DNA from: Shewanella aestuarii
GTDB taxonomy: Bacteria > Pseudomonadota > Gammaproteobacteria > Enterobacterales > Shewanellaceae
Assembly: GCF_014647215.1 (NCBI RefSeq)
Contig: NZ_BMOT01000002.1
Coordinates: 310,001 to 374,000, forward strand
Direction of reading: 5' to 3'
DNA length: 64,000 nt
A program made the position numbers and the translations under genes. Of this stretch, positions 35,844-45,679 are shown piece after piece. Below the pieces are notes generated by a model. The model was not told the DNA's origin, searched no databases, and saw only the letters and a list, made by a program, of their open reading frames with translations. Every line of letters begins with the position of its first letter. The first letter of the stretch is position 1.

Positions 35844-36065
35844 TTTTTATCTCTTTTTTGGGTCGATATTCGACTAAAGTCTACTATGCTTAATCTATTC
35901 TACTTAAGGTATTCGTTATTTAACCTCAATGTGGCAAAAGGTCAGTTTTAACCATTTAAATTATTGAAAATTAAAGTGGTTATATTAATAGTGATGTGCG
36001 TAACATCTTCTGATTACTCACCTTTTTTGGCCAAGATTGTGATTATGATTATTTGAAGGTGAATT

Positions 36066-36410
36066 ATGACTAAGCAATATCAATTCAGGGTGCATCGGCA
36101 TCCTACTATAAATTGTTCATCAACTCATAATACTTGTATCAATGATACGTTAAATGATCCTGTATCTAACAAGAGTCAAGCTGAGCAATCGATTAACCAT
36201 CCGCTGCATTTTTGTTTAACCTTATTAACCTTTGGCTTATGGGGCATTATTTGGTGGCGCTTGATTTTGAACGATCGAGGAGAAGCTGGATTTATTAGCG
36301 CCTTGGATGATGATTATTGGAGTTATTTAATCGAACGAGAACAGCCTCCCGCGGCACTGTATCAAGTGCATATTGGTCAAAAAAGCACTGAGACTGTGTT
36401 TGAGGCTTAA
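36066..36410 (+). CDS. Small single-TM hypothetical protein
   Basis: This 114-aa protein has one hydrophobic segment at about 46-68 (PLHFCLTLLTFGLWGIIWW). The LTxGLWxIxW motif occurs in many small membrane proteins of unknown role. The N-terminal 40 residues are polar and Asn/Thr-rich, and the C-terminal tail is acidic. AAGGTGAATT before the ATG is a good start signal. I assign no function. Confidence 0.7.
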   Translation: MTKQYQFRVHRHPTINCSSTHNTCINDTLNDPVSNKSQAEQSINHPLHFCLTLLTFGLWGIIWWRLILNDRGEAGFISALDDDYWSYLIEREQPPAALYQVHIGQKSTETVFEA

Positions 36411-36679
36411 TCTGGGTTCAAATGTTGTTTGGTAATACAGACCTTAACAAACGAAGTTAATCAGTTGCTTTCAAACTTGCGGGTTATTGTGATATCACAT
36501 TGGACAAAGTTCTAAGCTCGATATTTAAACACATAGCTGCCATTGGCTGGTTTTGAGTAAACACTTATTTACCACACTCCACTAATGGATAATTGAAATT
36601 ATTACGCCAATCCAGTAATGTGACGCCACAATAGATAGAAGATCTATGTCACACATTGCATAAATAGATGGAGATGATT

Positions 36680-37615
36680 ATGAAAGTTGCTGTACTTGGT
36701 GCTGCTGGTGGTATTGGCCAGGCTTTAGCTTTATTGTTAAAAACTCAACTGCCTGCGGGCTCAAAGTTGTCTCTATATGACATCGCTCCTGTTACTCCTG
36801 GTGTTGCGGTTGACTTAAGTCACATCCCAACTGATGTTGAAGTAAAAGGTTTTGCTGGTGAAGACCCAACGGCTGCATTAGTTGATGCTGACGTGGTATT
36901 AATGTCTGCTGGTGTTGCCCGTAAGCCGGGTATGGATCGTTCAGATCTATTCAATATCAACGCAGGTATTGTTCGTAACCTAATGGAAAAAGTGGCTGTT
37001 ACTTGTCCTAAAGCATTAGTGGGTATTATTACTAACCCTGTTAACACTACAGTAGCCATTGCTGCTGAAGTATTAAAAAATGCCGGTGTTTATGACAAAA
37101 ACCGTCTATTCGGTATCACAACGCTTGACGTTATCCGTAGCGAAACCTTCATTGCTGAATTGAAAGGCGTGAACGTAGCTGACGTGAACATCAATGTTAT
37201 TGGTGGCCACAGTGGTGTGACTATTCTTCCTCTTCTTTCACAAGTTGAAGGCGTAAGCTTCACTGATGAAGAAGTTGCAGCATTAACTAAGCGTATCCAA
37301 AACGCAGGTACTGAAGTTGTTGAAGCTAAAGCCGGTGGCGGTAGTGCAACATTATCAATGGGCCAAGCAGCATGTCGCTTTGGTTTATCTTTAGTACGTG
37401 GCCTTCAAGGTGAAGCAAACGTTGTTGAATGTGCATACGTAGATGGCGGCAGTGAACATGCTGAATTCTTCGCACAGCCAGTTGTTTTAGGCAAAAACGG
37501 CGTAGAAAAAGTATTACCTTATGGTGAAATCAGCGCATTTGAAGCTAACGCTCGTGATGCAATGCTAGATACCCTAAAAGGTGACATTAAATTAGGTGTT
37601 GAATTCGTTAAGTAA
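36680..37615 (+). CDS. mdh: Malate dehydrogenase
   Basis: This 311-aa TCA-cycle enzyme interconverts malate and oxaloacetate with NAD. It shows the NAD-binding [14 protein letters not shown], the substrate-binding loop [35 protein letters not shown] and the catalytic His in [16 protein letters not shown]. The start is MKVAVLGA at 36680 with GGAGA in place. An upstream ATG at 36668 would add four residues. The 265-bp region before it contains a TGTGATATCACA palindrome (36488-36499) of unknown meaning. A strong terminator follows. Confidence 0.98.
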   Translation: MKVAVLGAAGGIGQALALLLKTQLPAGSKLSLYDIAPVTPGVAVDLSHIPTDVEVKGFAGEDPTAALVDADVVLMSAGVARKPGMDRSDLFNINAGIVRNLMEKVAVTCPKALVGIITNPVNTTVAIAAEVLKNAGVYDKNRLFGITTLDVIRSETFIAELKGVNVADVNINVIGGHSGVTILPLLSQVEGVSFTDEEVAALTKRIQNAGTEVVEAKAGGGSATLSMGQAACRFGLSLVRGLQGEANVVECAYVDGGSEHAEFFAQPVVLGKNGVEKVLPYGEISAFEANARDAMLDTLKGDIKLGVEFVK

Positions 37616-37630
37616 TTCTTCTCACTAATT

Positions 37631-37661
37631 AAAAACGCGAAGCAATGCTTCGCGTTTTTTT
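37631..37661 (+). terminator. Rho-independent terminator of mdh
   Basis: AAAAACGCGAAGC / GCTTCGCGTTTTTTT, perfect arms with a short loop, 15 bp after the stop. Confidence 0.93.
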
Positions 37662-37764
37662 ATGCCGAAAAAGGGGTTATCCCATGTCATTTGAGGTTAA
37701 TCCATTTACATGTTTTACACTCGAATAAAATCAAACTGGCAATCATCAACAGCCCAAGTGATGA

Positions 37765-38565
37765 TTACCAAGTAATACTTTTCCCAGCCCAGTCGACAAA
37801 ACTGGCTTCACCATCGACATCACTTTTATCCGCAATATCAATTAACTGTTTTGCCACAAACTCAGGGGTAAACAATTTGCCTTTAGCGACATTTGCTTGA
37901 AATGGCTTAGATAAAGGCGTATCGGTTGTTCCTGGGTGAAAAGCTAACAGTTTGACATGTTTTAATCTTCTCGCGTATTCAATAGCAGTGGTTTTTATCA
38001 GCATATTCAGTGCGGCTTTTGAGGCTCGATAACCATACCAGCCACCTAATTGATTATCACTAATACTGCCGACTCTGGCACTTAATACAGACACCACACA
38101 TTTTTGAGTATTGGCGTTGGGGGATAAAAGCGGAGTAAGGTACTTAAGCCACATCATTGGTGTAATACTGTTGGCCTCAAATAACCACTTTAATGCCTGG
38201 GCATCGATATCTTCAATGCGTTTTTCAGGCGCAATATTGAGGTGTTCTGTACCACTGTTAGTATGGGGTTGTTGATCAACTCGGCGGTGCAACACACCAT
38301 TACAAATGAAAACCCTCACAATTGCGCCGCGATAACGGTATAACTGCTGAGATACTGTTTCAATCGATTCACAATAGTAAGCACATTCTATCAATTCTAA
38401 TGTGACAAACTCATTAGTCACAACAGGGATACTTAGCTGACCTTGGCTAATACAAATAATGTTTGTCGGTATTTGTTGTTCGGTGTGGCGCGAAAATAGC
38501 TCAGCTATAACGGCTTTAGCAATACCCGATGATGCGCCGATAATCAAATAGGTGTTTGTTGTCAT
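37765..38565 (-). CDS. Short-chain dehydrogenase/reductase
   Basis: This 266-aa Rossmann protein has the SDR cofactor motif IIGASSGIAKAV, an NG-type motif (FICNGVLHRR in place of NNAG), the catalytic serine strand VVSVLSARVGS, and Y-x3-K in WYGYRASKAALN, followed by FHPGTTDTPLSKPF. This pattern resembles CsgA-like SDRs of Shewanella and other gammaproteobacteria. Its start overlaps the stop of the upstream DUF393 gene by 4 bp, so the two are translationally coupled. Substrate unknown. Confidence 0.9.
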   Translation of the reverse strand: MTTNTYLIIGASSGIAKAVIAELFSRHTEQQIPTNIICISQGQLSIPVVTNEFVTLELIECAYYCESIETVSQQLYRYRGAIVRVFICNGVLHRRVDQQPHTNSGTEHLNIAPEKRIEDIDAQALKWLFEANSITPMMWLKYLTPLLSPNANTQKCVVSVLSARVGSISDNQLGGWYGYRASKAALNMLIKTTAIEYARRLKHVKLLAFHPGTTDTPLSKPFQANVAKGKLFTPEFVAKQLIDIADKSDVDGEASFVDWAGKSITW

Positions 38566-38960
38566 GCTTTAGGTTCAATTGAACAGGAATCAGCAGTACA
38601 GCGTTTTTGGCCTGTTAACAAATACGAAATCCTGTAGCGATTTTTAGCAAACGCTAAATAGGCTTTGTCGGCAACGGGTTTTATCAGTGGTAAACGTAGC
38701 AGTTTTACCCAACAATGTTTACCGGTTAACCCCCATGCCATAGCTGTGACATCTAAGCCGAACAGCATTTTTCCATCAGCGGTTAATCCGTGTAGGATAG
38801 TGTTGGCTTTTTCAATATCAATATCTGGGTAACGTGTTAATAATTCTGCAGAATTTAAATCTTCTAAGTGAATTTTATTCAGCCTATCATTTTTTTTAAG
38901 CTGCGCCATTTCATTCGCGCACAGTGGACAAGCACTGTCATAAAAAATGGTTAATTCCAT
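38562..38960 (-). CDS. DUF393 thioredoxin-like (DCC) protein
   Basis: This 132-aa protein begins MELTIFYDSACPLCANEMAQL, a DCC/CxxC motif (C-P-L-C) in a thioredoxin-like fold, followed by IHLEDLNSAELL and ADGKMLFGLDVTAMAWGLTG typical of DUF393. I start it at 38960, with AAGG nine bases upstream; the open frame extends to 39008. The 4-bp overlap with the SDR gene indicates one operon and perhaps a shared redox role. The precise substrate is unknown. Confidence 0.85.
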   Translation of the reverse strand: MELTIFYDSACPLCANEMAQLKKNDRLNKIHLEDLNSAELLTRYPDIDIEKANTILHGLTADGKMLFGLDVTAMAWGLTGKHCWVKLLRLPLIKPVADKAYLAFAKNRYRISYLLTGQKRCTADSCSIEPKA

Positions 38961-39127
38961 ACTAAAAAGCCTTATAAGTGATAGGTGAGCCATGCTAATT
39001 ATACGCATAGCTTCATCACGTGGATCTTATTTTCTTTTTAGCCTCTTTTTGTATTGAACAGTGGTGATGCTTTAACGGCTATAGTGTTACACTTTGTTCA
39101 TGTTAGTCGTTGATGGATCAATTCACT

Positions 39128-40210
39128 ATGAAAGTTTACTTATCTTTTAGTCAGTTACTCATACTTGTTATGTCTAATTTGATGCTTATTTCCCATGCTG
39201 TTAAGGCCGAAAATGTCGATACAGTGGCCGAAACTCAATCCGCTCGCCCTGTTAAAGTGATTCAATTAGATATTGGTAAAGGTAATCGTGAAAGAGTATT
39301 ACCAGCCGAGGTGAGGGCATCTGACAAAGCGGCGTTATCTTTTAGGGTGGCAGGACAAATTGCCAAAATTAATGTTCGCCCAGGGGCGCATGTTAAAACC
39401 GGAGATGTGTTAGCTGAACTAGACAATGATTTATATCAACAGCAATATGAAGTTGCTAAAGCCCAATATGAACTGGCTAAAGTGTTATTTGAGCGTAACA
39501 GTTCGTTGGTAGAGCAAGGGGTTGTGTCGCGTAATGATTATGATCAATCCAAAAGTGACTTCACCATCGCCACAGCCGCATTAGATAAAGCTAAAACTGA
39601 CCTAACCTATACCAAATTAGTCGCACCCTATGATGGGGTGATTTCTAAACGTAATCGACGAGCCTTTGAATTTGTTAAAGCACAAGAAGCGGTGCTTGGG
39701 ATCAGAACGGAATCATTTATTGATGTTGGTTTTCAATTACCTGAGCAATTTGTCGGCGCTATCCAAAGCCAGAGTCAACAAGGTAAGTCAGTTAACAGCA
39801 TTGAAGTAAAGTTTGATAGTCGCCAGATTTGGTATCCCGCCACATTAAAAGAAATGAGCACTTTAGCCGATGCCAGCACCGGCAGTTACACCCTTATTCT
39901 AACTCTGCCAATGCCTGAAAAATTGAACGTATTACCGGGGATGGCCGCCTCGGTGAAAGTGAAATTGCCCTACAGAGGTTCTCAGAGCAATCCGACCATT
40001 CCCGCGGGCGCAATAGTAGAGCAGCAGGGACAATCTTTTGTATATCGCTGGTTACCTAATGACAAGAAAGTTGAAAAGGTCGCTGTGACGCTACAAGACA
40101 ATCAATTAATTTCAGGCATGGAAGATGGTGACTGGTTGGTAATTGCTGGTGCTACTGAATTAGCAGACGGTGATGCCGCAGTGCAATGGATTAAAGAGCG
40201 AGGACTGTAA
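39128..40210 (+). CDS. RND efflux periplasmic adaptor (membrane fusion protein) 1
   Basis: This HlyD/AcrA-type adaptor starts with a signal peptide (KVYLSFSQLLILVMSNLMLISHAVKA). A lipoyl/barrel-sandwich region follows (ASDKAALSFRVAGQIAKINVRPGAHVKTGDVLAELDNDLY), then an alpha-hairpin (about 105-165), the second lipoyl half (YTKLVAPYDGVISKRNRRAFEFV), and beta-barrel and membrane-proximal domains. Start choice is uncertain: TTG at 39110, ATG at 39113 or ATG at 39128. I prefer 39128 for the compact signal peptide. It ends 1 bp before the second adaptor and forms an operon with it and the permease. Confidence 0.9.
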   Translation: MKVYLSFSQLLILVMSNLMLISHAVKAENVDTVAETQSARPVKVIQLDIGKGNRERVLPAEVRASDKAALSFRVAGQIAKINVRPGAHVKTGDVLAELDNDLYQQQYEVAKAQYELAKVLFERNSSLVEQGVVSRNDYDQSKSDFTIATAALDKAKTDLTYTKLVAPYDGVISKRNRRAFEFVKAQEAVLGIRTESFIDVGFQLPEQFVGAIQSQSQQGKSVNSIEVKFDSRQIWYPATLKEMSTLADASTGSYTLILTLPMPEKLNVLPGMAASVKVKLPYRGSQSNPTIPAGAIVEQQGQSFVYRWLPNDKKVEKVAVTLQDNQLISGMEDGDWLVIAGATELADGDAAVQWIKERGL

Positions 40211-40211
40211 G

Positions 40212-41297
40212 ATGCCATTTACTCAACATAAACATTATCGATTGTTAAGCCTGTTCGCATTAGGTTTTCTCCTTAGCGCGTGTCAGCCAGCAGAGCCAAT
40301 GCAGGCTAAACCAACATTAATCAAGACATATACGTTACCTACTGTTGATAACCAAGTATTACGTGAGTTTAACGGTGTATCTCGGGCACAGGATTTGACC
40401 CGATTAGCTTTTCGAGTCGAAGGCCGAATAGCGCAAATTCCGGTTTCAAAAGGGCAGGAAATAAAACAAGGTCAGGTGCTTGCGGTGTTAGAGAAACGCG
40501 ATTATCAAATTACCCTTGAAGATCGTAACGCACGTATGGAAGTCGCCGAAAAGCAAGCTAAACGCGTTAAGCAGTTAGTTGACAAAAAACTCATGGCTCA
40601 AGCCGAATATGATCAAATTAATGCCCAATATTTAGTCGCTAAAGCTCAAGCCAAGCAAGCTGAATTAACCCTGCAATATACCGTACTTCGCGCACCGTTT
40701 GATGGCATGGTCAGTGATGTGTTTTTAGAATCATTTGAAAACGTTCAGCCGGGCGTTGCGGTATTAAGTGTTCAAAAGGTTGAGCAAATTGAAGTCGACA
40801 TTCAAATGCCCGATACCCTCATTGCTGTGGCGTACCGTGGCAAAGAAGATGGCTCATTAAAAGTGCAGTTTGAAGCTTTTGAGGGGCAGTATTTCGATGG
40901 TCACTTACTTGAGGTGAATACCGAAAAAGATCCTAAAACCTCCACGTATATCGCCACTATCGTGGTCGATTTAGACCCTAGTTTTAAAGTGCTTGAAGGT
41001 ATGCCGGCTAAAGTATCTATTAACTTAAGCAATATTACCTATACCTATAATCGCGAATACTTGCTGCCGATTAATGCTGTGGTGATGAAAGACGGTGATG
41101 ATTTGATTAATCAGGAAAGTGGTGTGTGGTTATATGATGCCGCCTCTCAAACCGTTACATATCAAGCGGTTCGTTTAGGGGTGATCGTTGGCGATCAAAT
41201 CGAAGTGGTTGAAGGGCTAAAAGATGGCCAAACCATTGTTACCGTAGGAGCCTCAAGATTACTTGAAGGCCAACATGTTGAATTGGTCAAAGGATAA
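40212..41297 (+). CDS. RND efflux periplasmic adaptor 2, lipoprotein
   Basis: This 361-aa adaptor has a lipoprotein signal with lipobox LLSAC (Cys about 24). The two lipoyl halves are FRVEGRIAQIPVSKGQEIKQGQVLAVLEKRDY and YTVLRAPFDGMVSDVFLESFENV, flanking an alpha-hairpin (AEKQAKRVKQLVDKKLMAQAEYD). The start at 40212 follows AGGA. The longer frame from 40170 overlaps the first adaptor in another phase. Tandem adaptors before one permease suggest a mixed adaptor ring or separate specificities. No outer-membrane TolC-like gene is adjacent. Confidence 0.92.
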   Translation: MPFTQHKHYRLLSLFALGFLLSACQPAEPMQAKPTLIKTYTLPTVDNQVLREFNGVSRAQDLTRLAFRVEGRIAQIPVSKGQEIKQGQVLAVLEKRDYQITLEDRNARMEVAEKQAKRVKQLVDKKLMAQAEYDQINAQYLVAKAQAKQAELTLQYTVLRAPFDGMVSDVFLESFENVQPGVAVLSVQKVEQIEVDIQMPDTLIAVAYRGKEDGSLKVQFEAFEGQYFDGHLLEVNTEKDPKTSTYIATIVVDLDPSFKVLEGMPAKVSINLSNITYTYNREYLLPINAVVMKDGDDLINQESGVWLYDAASQTVTYQAVRLGVIVGDQIEVVEGLKDGQTIVTVGASRLLEGQHVELVKG

Positions 41298-41303
41298 TCA
41301 TCT

Positions 41304-44300
41304 ATGAATATTGCAGGTTATTTCGTTAAAAATACCGTTATTAGTTGGATGTTTACCCTGATTTTACTGGTTGGTGGCTTAATGGCGTTTACCGGATTAG
41401 GTCAGTTAGAAGATCCGCCATTTACCATCAAAGATGCCGTTGTGGTCACCCTCTATCCTGGTGCAACGTCTACCGAGGTAGAGGAAGAGGTGACATATTT
41501 AGTCGAAAAGGCGATTCAAGAATTACCCTATATCGATAAAATCCGTTCGTTAAGTACCTCTGGCATGTCACAAATTACTGTGACCATGAAAAATAATTAC
41601 GGCCCGAATGAGTTGCCGCAAATTTGGGATGAATTACGCCGTAAAGTGAATGATATGTCATCTAGTCTTCCACCAGGAGCAAGAGCGCCTATGGTGAATG
41701 ATGACTTTGGTGATGTATACGGCATTATGCTGATGGTCAGTGGTGAAGATTACAGTTACCGCGATATTTCAGATTATGTCGATTACGTAAAGCGTGAATT
41801 AGAGCTGATCCCTGGCGTAGGTAAAGTGTCTTTAGCGGGTAAACAACAGGAGCAAGTGTTTGTTGAAATGTCGCTTAATAAAGCGGCCAGTTCAAATATT
41901 GATCCACAGTTAGTCACCAACTTGCTTAACTCACAAAACTTAGTTTCCGATGCCGGTAATATTCAAGTTGCGGGTGATAACTTAAAAATTCGCACCAGCG
42001 GTGGTTTCCGCTCAGTACAAGAATTAGAGGAGTTAATTATTCCCGGTACGACTGGCGATAAACTTATCTACTTAAAAGATATCGCTACTGTATCGCGTGG
42101 ATTTCAAAATATTCCCACTAACCTTTTAAGCTTTAACCAAAATCGAGCAATCAATTTAGGTATTTCCTTTTCATCTGGGGTCAACGTAGTTGAAGTTGGT
42201 AAGTTGGTTGATGCCAAGTTAGCTTCAATAGAAAATGCCCGTCCGGCAGGAATGAAAATTGAAACCATGTACAACCAGCCAAACGAGGTGGATGCTTCTG
42301 TTAGCAGCTTTGTATGGAACCTTATCGCTGCCGTTGTGATTGTAATTGGTGTACTGCTAGTCTTTATGGGACTGAAAAGCGGTATTTTGATTGGGTTAAT
42401 TTTATTTTTAACCTGCTTGGGCACGTTTATGTTGATGCTCCAGGCTGAGATTGAGCTACAACGTATCTCGCTGGGGGCATTGATTATTGCTTTAGGTATG
42501 CTGGTGGACAATGCCATTGTGGTGGTGGAGGGAATACTCATAGGTCGCCAGCGAGGGCAAACCACACTCGAAGCGGCACAAGCCATTGTTAAACAAACCA
42601 TGTGGCCATTACTAGGCGCTACAGTGATTGCAATTACCGCATTCGCGCCAATCGGGTTATCGCCTGATGCAACCGGTGAGTTTGCCGGGTCATTATTCTG
42701 GGTGTTGTTGTTTTCGTTGTTTTTATCTTGGATTACCGCCATCACGATCACCCCATTTTTTGCGCAAATGTTTTTTGGCGTAGAAGGTGAAAAGCAACAA
42801 GAAGGTGAAATAAAAGATCCCTACGCCGGCGCATTTTTTGTGTATTACAAAGTGCTACTGAATATTTGTATGAAATACCGCTGGGCCAGCACCATAGCGG
42901 TTGTTATTACTTTTGTAGCTTCGGTTGCTGGCTTTGCATACGTTAAGCAATCTTTCTTTCCGCCATCGACTACGCCGATCTTTTTAGTCGATGTGTGGAT
43001 GCCTGAGGGCACAGATATTCGTGAAACACAAAATATCATTGAAGCTATGGAAGCCAAAGCGGCCAGCATAGACAATGTCGAATTTGTGTCATCGACCATA
43101 GGCAAAGGCTTTCCTCGCTTCTTGTTAACCTACTCGCCAGAGAAAAACTTTGGCTCTTATGGGCAGATTGCTATTCGAACGAGTAGCTTTGATACCTTAG
43201 AAACCGTGATGTTAACCTTCAGAGAATTTGCTGAAACTAATTTTGCCCAAACTCAGCTGAAGTTTAAACGATTAGAAATCGGCCCATCCACCGATGCCAA
43301 AATTGAAGCAAGGATCAGCGGTCCAGATCCTGACGTACTGCGTGAAATTGGCGCACAGGTGATGAGTGTGTTCAACGCAACACCGGGTACGGTTAACGTG
43401 CGCCATGACTGGCGTGAACGAGTAAAATATATTTCGCCACGTTTTAACGAGACCCAAGCTCGTCGTTTGGGCATTGTTAAAAGTAATGTCGATAAGTCAT
43501 TTCTATTTGCTTTCTCAGGTGTGCAAATTGGGGTGTATCGCGAAGGTACAACCTTGTTGCCAATTATTGGACGACTTCCCGCAGAGGAACGTATCGACAT
43601 AGAGTCGATGGAAAGCTTGCGTATATGGAGCCCTGTGGTTAATGGCTTTGTACCTATGCAGCAAGTCGTTGATGGTTTTGATGTTAAGTTTGAAGACCCC
43701 ATCATTCAACGTCGTGATAGAAAACGCACCTTAACCGTGTTTGCTGATGCCGATTTTGCCTATGATCTTTTGCCTGCAGCATTATTTACCAAAGTTAAGC
43801 CGCAGGTTGAAGCCATCAAACTCCCTCCAGGATACGAACTGCAATGGGGCGGCGAATTTGAATCATCAAGTGATGCGCAAGAGTCATTATTTGCCACCTT
43901 GCCATTGGGATTTTTATTCATGTTTTTAATTACCGTATTCTTATTTAACTCGGTTCGTAAACCATTGGTGATATGGTGTTGTGTGCCGTTAGCCCTTATT
44001 GGTATTACGTCTGGGTTAATCATTCTTGATAAACCCTTTAGTTTTATGGCGTTATTAGGGATGCTAAGTTTATCGGGCATGTTACTGAAAAACGGCATTG
44101 TATTGCTTGATCAAATCAACACCGAAATAAATGAAGGCAAAGAAATTTTTCAGGCGGTGTTTGAGTCTACCGTTAGCCGTGTTAGGCCTGTATGTATGGC
44201 TGCGGTGACAACCATCTTGGGCGTGTTACCGTTAATTACCGATGCGTTTTTTGAGTCATTAGCTGCAGTGGTAATGTTCGGTTTAGGTGTGGCGACAGTA

Positions 44301-44375
44301 CTGACGCTACTGATTGTGCCGGTGTTTTACATTATTTTCTTCAATGTGAAATACCGTGATTACAAAACCTTCTAA
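41304..44375 (+). CDS. RND-family efflux transporter permease
   Basis: At 1023 aa this is an AcrB-type inner-membrane proton antiporter: TM1 at residues 11-30, a large periplasmic loop to about 330, TM2-6, a second loop from about 560 to 860 and TM8-12. The family start IAGYFVKNTVISWMFTLILLVGGLMA and VTLYPGATSTEVEEEVT are present. In TM4 the AcrB-type Asp-Asp pair reads D402-N403 (GMLVDNAIVVVEG). The TM10 lysine is kept (GMLLKNGIVLLDQ). The substrates (drugs, dyes, metals, bile salts) cannot be told. It lies 6 bp after adaptor 2, and a terminator follows. Confidence 0.94.
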   Translation: MNIAGYFVKNTVISWMFTLILLVGGLMAFTGLGQLEDPPFTIKDAVVVTLYPGATSTEVEEEVTYLVEKAIQELPYIDKIRSLSTSGMSQITVTMKNNYGPNELPQIWDELRRKVNDMSSSLPPGARAPMVNDDFGDVYGIMLMVSGEDYSYRDISDYVDYVKRELELIPGVGKVSLAGKQQEQVFVEMSLNKAASSNIDPQLVTNLLNSQNLVSDAGNIQVAGDNLKIRTSGGFRSVQELEELIIPGTTGDKLIYLKDIATVSRGFQNIPTNLLSFNQNRAINLGISFSSGVNVVEVGKLVDAKLASIENARPAGMKIETMYNQPNEVDASVSSFVWNLIAAVVIVIGVLLVFMGLKSGILIGLILFLTCLGTFMLMLQAEIELQRISLGALIIALGMLVDNAIVVVEGILIGRQRGQTTLEAAQAIVKQTMWPLLGATVIAITAFAPIGLSPDATGEFAGSLFWVLLFSLFLSWITAITITPFFAQMFFGVEGEKQQEGEIKDPYAGAFFVYYKVLLNICMKYRWASTIAVVITFVASVAGFAYVKQSFFPPSTTPIFLVDVWMPEGTDIRETQNIIEAMEAKAASIDNVEFVSSTIGKGFPRFLLTYSPEKNFGSYGQIAIRTSSFDTLETVMLTFREFAETNFAQTQLKFKRLEIGPSTDAKIEARISGPDPDVLREIGAQVMSVFNATPGTVNVRHDWRERVKYISPRFNETQARRLGIVKSNVDKSFLFAFSGVQIGVYREGTTLLPIIGRLPAEERIDIESMESLRIWSPVVNGFVPMQQVVDGFDVKFEDPIIQRRDRKRTLTVFADADFAYDLLPAALFTKVKPQVEAIKLPPGYELQWGGEFESSSDAQESLFATLPLGFLFMFLITVFLFNSVRKPLVIWCCVPLALIGITSGLIILDKPFSFMALLGMLSLSGMLLKNGIVLLDQINTEINEGKEIFQAVFESTVSRVRPVCMAAVTTILGVLPLITDAFFESLAAVVMFGLGVATVLTLLIVPVFYIIFFNVKYRDYKTF

Positions 44376-44403
44376 GCCAATTTAGTCTAATACGTGTGTT
44401 GTT

Positions 44404-44433
44404 AAAGCCCTATTCAATGAATAGGGCTTTTTT
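44404..44433 (+). terminator. Terminator of the RND operon
   Basis: AAAGCCCTATTC / GAATAGGGCTTT with a 3-nt loop and a T run, 28 bp past the permease stop. The folX open frame reads through it from 44396, which shows that its true start is further on. Confidence 0.9.
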
Positions 44434-44503
44434 ATTGGCATGTGAACCTTTGTCTATTTCATCGCGTATCAAAGAATATATTCGTTTAATTAGAGCCAAT
44501 ATT

Positions 44504-44881
44504 ATGTCTTTAACAACAGGGGCTTACAGCCAAGCAATTATTAATGTCACCAATTTACGTTTGCGCACTTTCATCGGCTTTAACCCGGATGAAAGGGAGA
44601 AGCAGCAAGATGTGGTGATCAATATTGAAATTCACTATCCAGCAGATAAATCATTTCAAACAGACAATGTCGCCGACGCCTTAAACTACAAAGTGATCAC
44701 CAAAAAGGTGATTCAGCATGTTGAAGAAGGGCGATTTTTATTACTCGAAAAATTAGTCGCTGATGTCGTGGATATCTGCAGTGAACACCCATCGGTGACA
44801 TTGGCTAAAGTCACCATAGACAAGCCACATGCTTTAAGGTTCGCTGATTCAGTGTCCTTATCTTTAGAGCACCGTCGTTAA
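44504..44881 (+). CDS. folX: Dihydroneopterin triphosphate 2'-epimerase (FolX/FolB family)
   Basis: This 125-aa pteridine enzyme of the FolB fold has [48 protein letters not shown] and [13 protein letters not shown] with the conserved Lys and Glu. Length and sequence fit FolX more than the aldolase FolB, and folE follows 22 bp on, as in related genomes. The start at 44504 lies beyond the RND terminator. Confidence 0.9.
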   Translation: MSLTTGAYSQAIINVTNLRLRTFIGFNPDEREKQQDVVINIEIHYPADKSFQTDNVADALNYKVITKKVIQHVEEGRFLLLEKLVADVVDICSEHPSVTLAKVTIDKPHALRFADSVSLSLEHRR

Positions 44882-44903
44882 CCTTACTTACGAGACTTAT
44901 CTT

Positions 44904-45563
44904 ATGTCAGCAGCAAATAATATGATTTCAGCAGCCGCACAAAAAGTGCAGTCAGCATTAGTTGAGCACGGGTTAGAAACGCCATTATTACCATCAGAAC
45001 TCAGCTCTGAACAAAAATATGAGCGTATCAAAGGATTAATGACTGAGGTGGTGGCGACCTTAGGGCTTGATTTGACCGACGACAGTCTAGCGGAAACGCC
45101 GCACCGGATTGCCAAAATGTATGTCAATGAAATATTTTCGGGATTGGATTACGCCAACTTCCCTAAGATTAGCCAAATCGACAATAAAATGGGCGTAGAG
45201 GAAATGGTTAAAGTGAGTAATATCAGTGTGGTTAGCACCTGTGAACATCACTTTATCACCATAGATGGTATCGCCAAGGTAGCCTATATCCCTAAAGGAA
45301 AAATTATTGGTTTGTCGAAAATAAATCGCATCGTGCGATTTTTTGCCCAACGTCCTCAGGTACAGGAGCGATTAACCCAGCAAGTGTTAGTGGCATTGCA
45401 AACTTTGCTGGATACCCAAGATGTGGCCGTTAGCATTAATGCTACCCATTATTGCGTTAAATCGCGTGGCATTATGGACACCACTTCAAGCACGCAAACT
45501 ACCGCGTTGGGCGGCAGCTTCAAAGCGAATCCTTCTACCCGAGCAGAGTTTCTGGCCGCGTAA
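44904..45563 (+). CDS. folE: GTP cyclohydrolase I
   Basis: This 219-aa enzyme opens GTP to dihydroneopterin triphosphate, the first step of folate synthesis. The zinc and catalytic residues are in [14 protein letters not shown] and [37 protein letters not shown] is the family signature. It is co-oriented with folX, whose substrate it makes. Confidence 0.97.
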   Translation: MSAANNMISAAAQKVQSALVEHGLETPLLPSELSSEQKYERIKGLMTEVVATLGLDLTDDSLAETPHRIAKMYVNEIFSGLDYANFPKISQIDNKMGVEEMVKVSNISVVSTCEHHFITIDGIAKVAYIPKGKIIGLSKINRIVRFFAQRPQVQERLTQQVLVALQTLLDTQDVAVSINATHYCVKSRGIMDTTSSTQTTALGGSFKANPSTRAEFLAA

Positions 45564-45679
45564 AAACCGCGATGCTAACCTGATTGGTGAATATGAAGTT
45601 AAATTAAGGCATTGTTAACTGACAATGCCTTTGCTACTGGGTAGAATAACGCTCAATTGTTCTTAAATAGAGTTTTTGC

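Noticed and set aside
36488..36499. TGTGATATCACA before mdh as a CRP site
   Set aside because: The half-sites are right, but only two bases separate them where CRP needs six.
42104..42751. 215-aa minus-strand open frame inside the RND permease
   Set aside because: It is antisense to a certain gene, of low complexity (Thr/Ile/Ser/Asn-rich), with no motif; a shadow frame.
44396..44503. N-terminal extension of FolX
   Set aside because: The frame passes through the RND operon terminator, and the extra residues do not fit the family. The ATG at 44504 is preferred.
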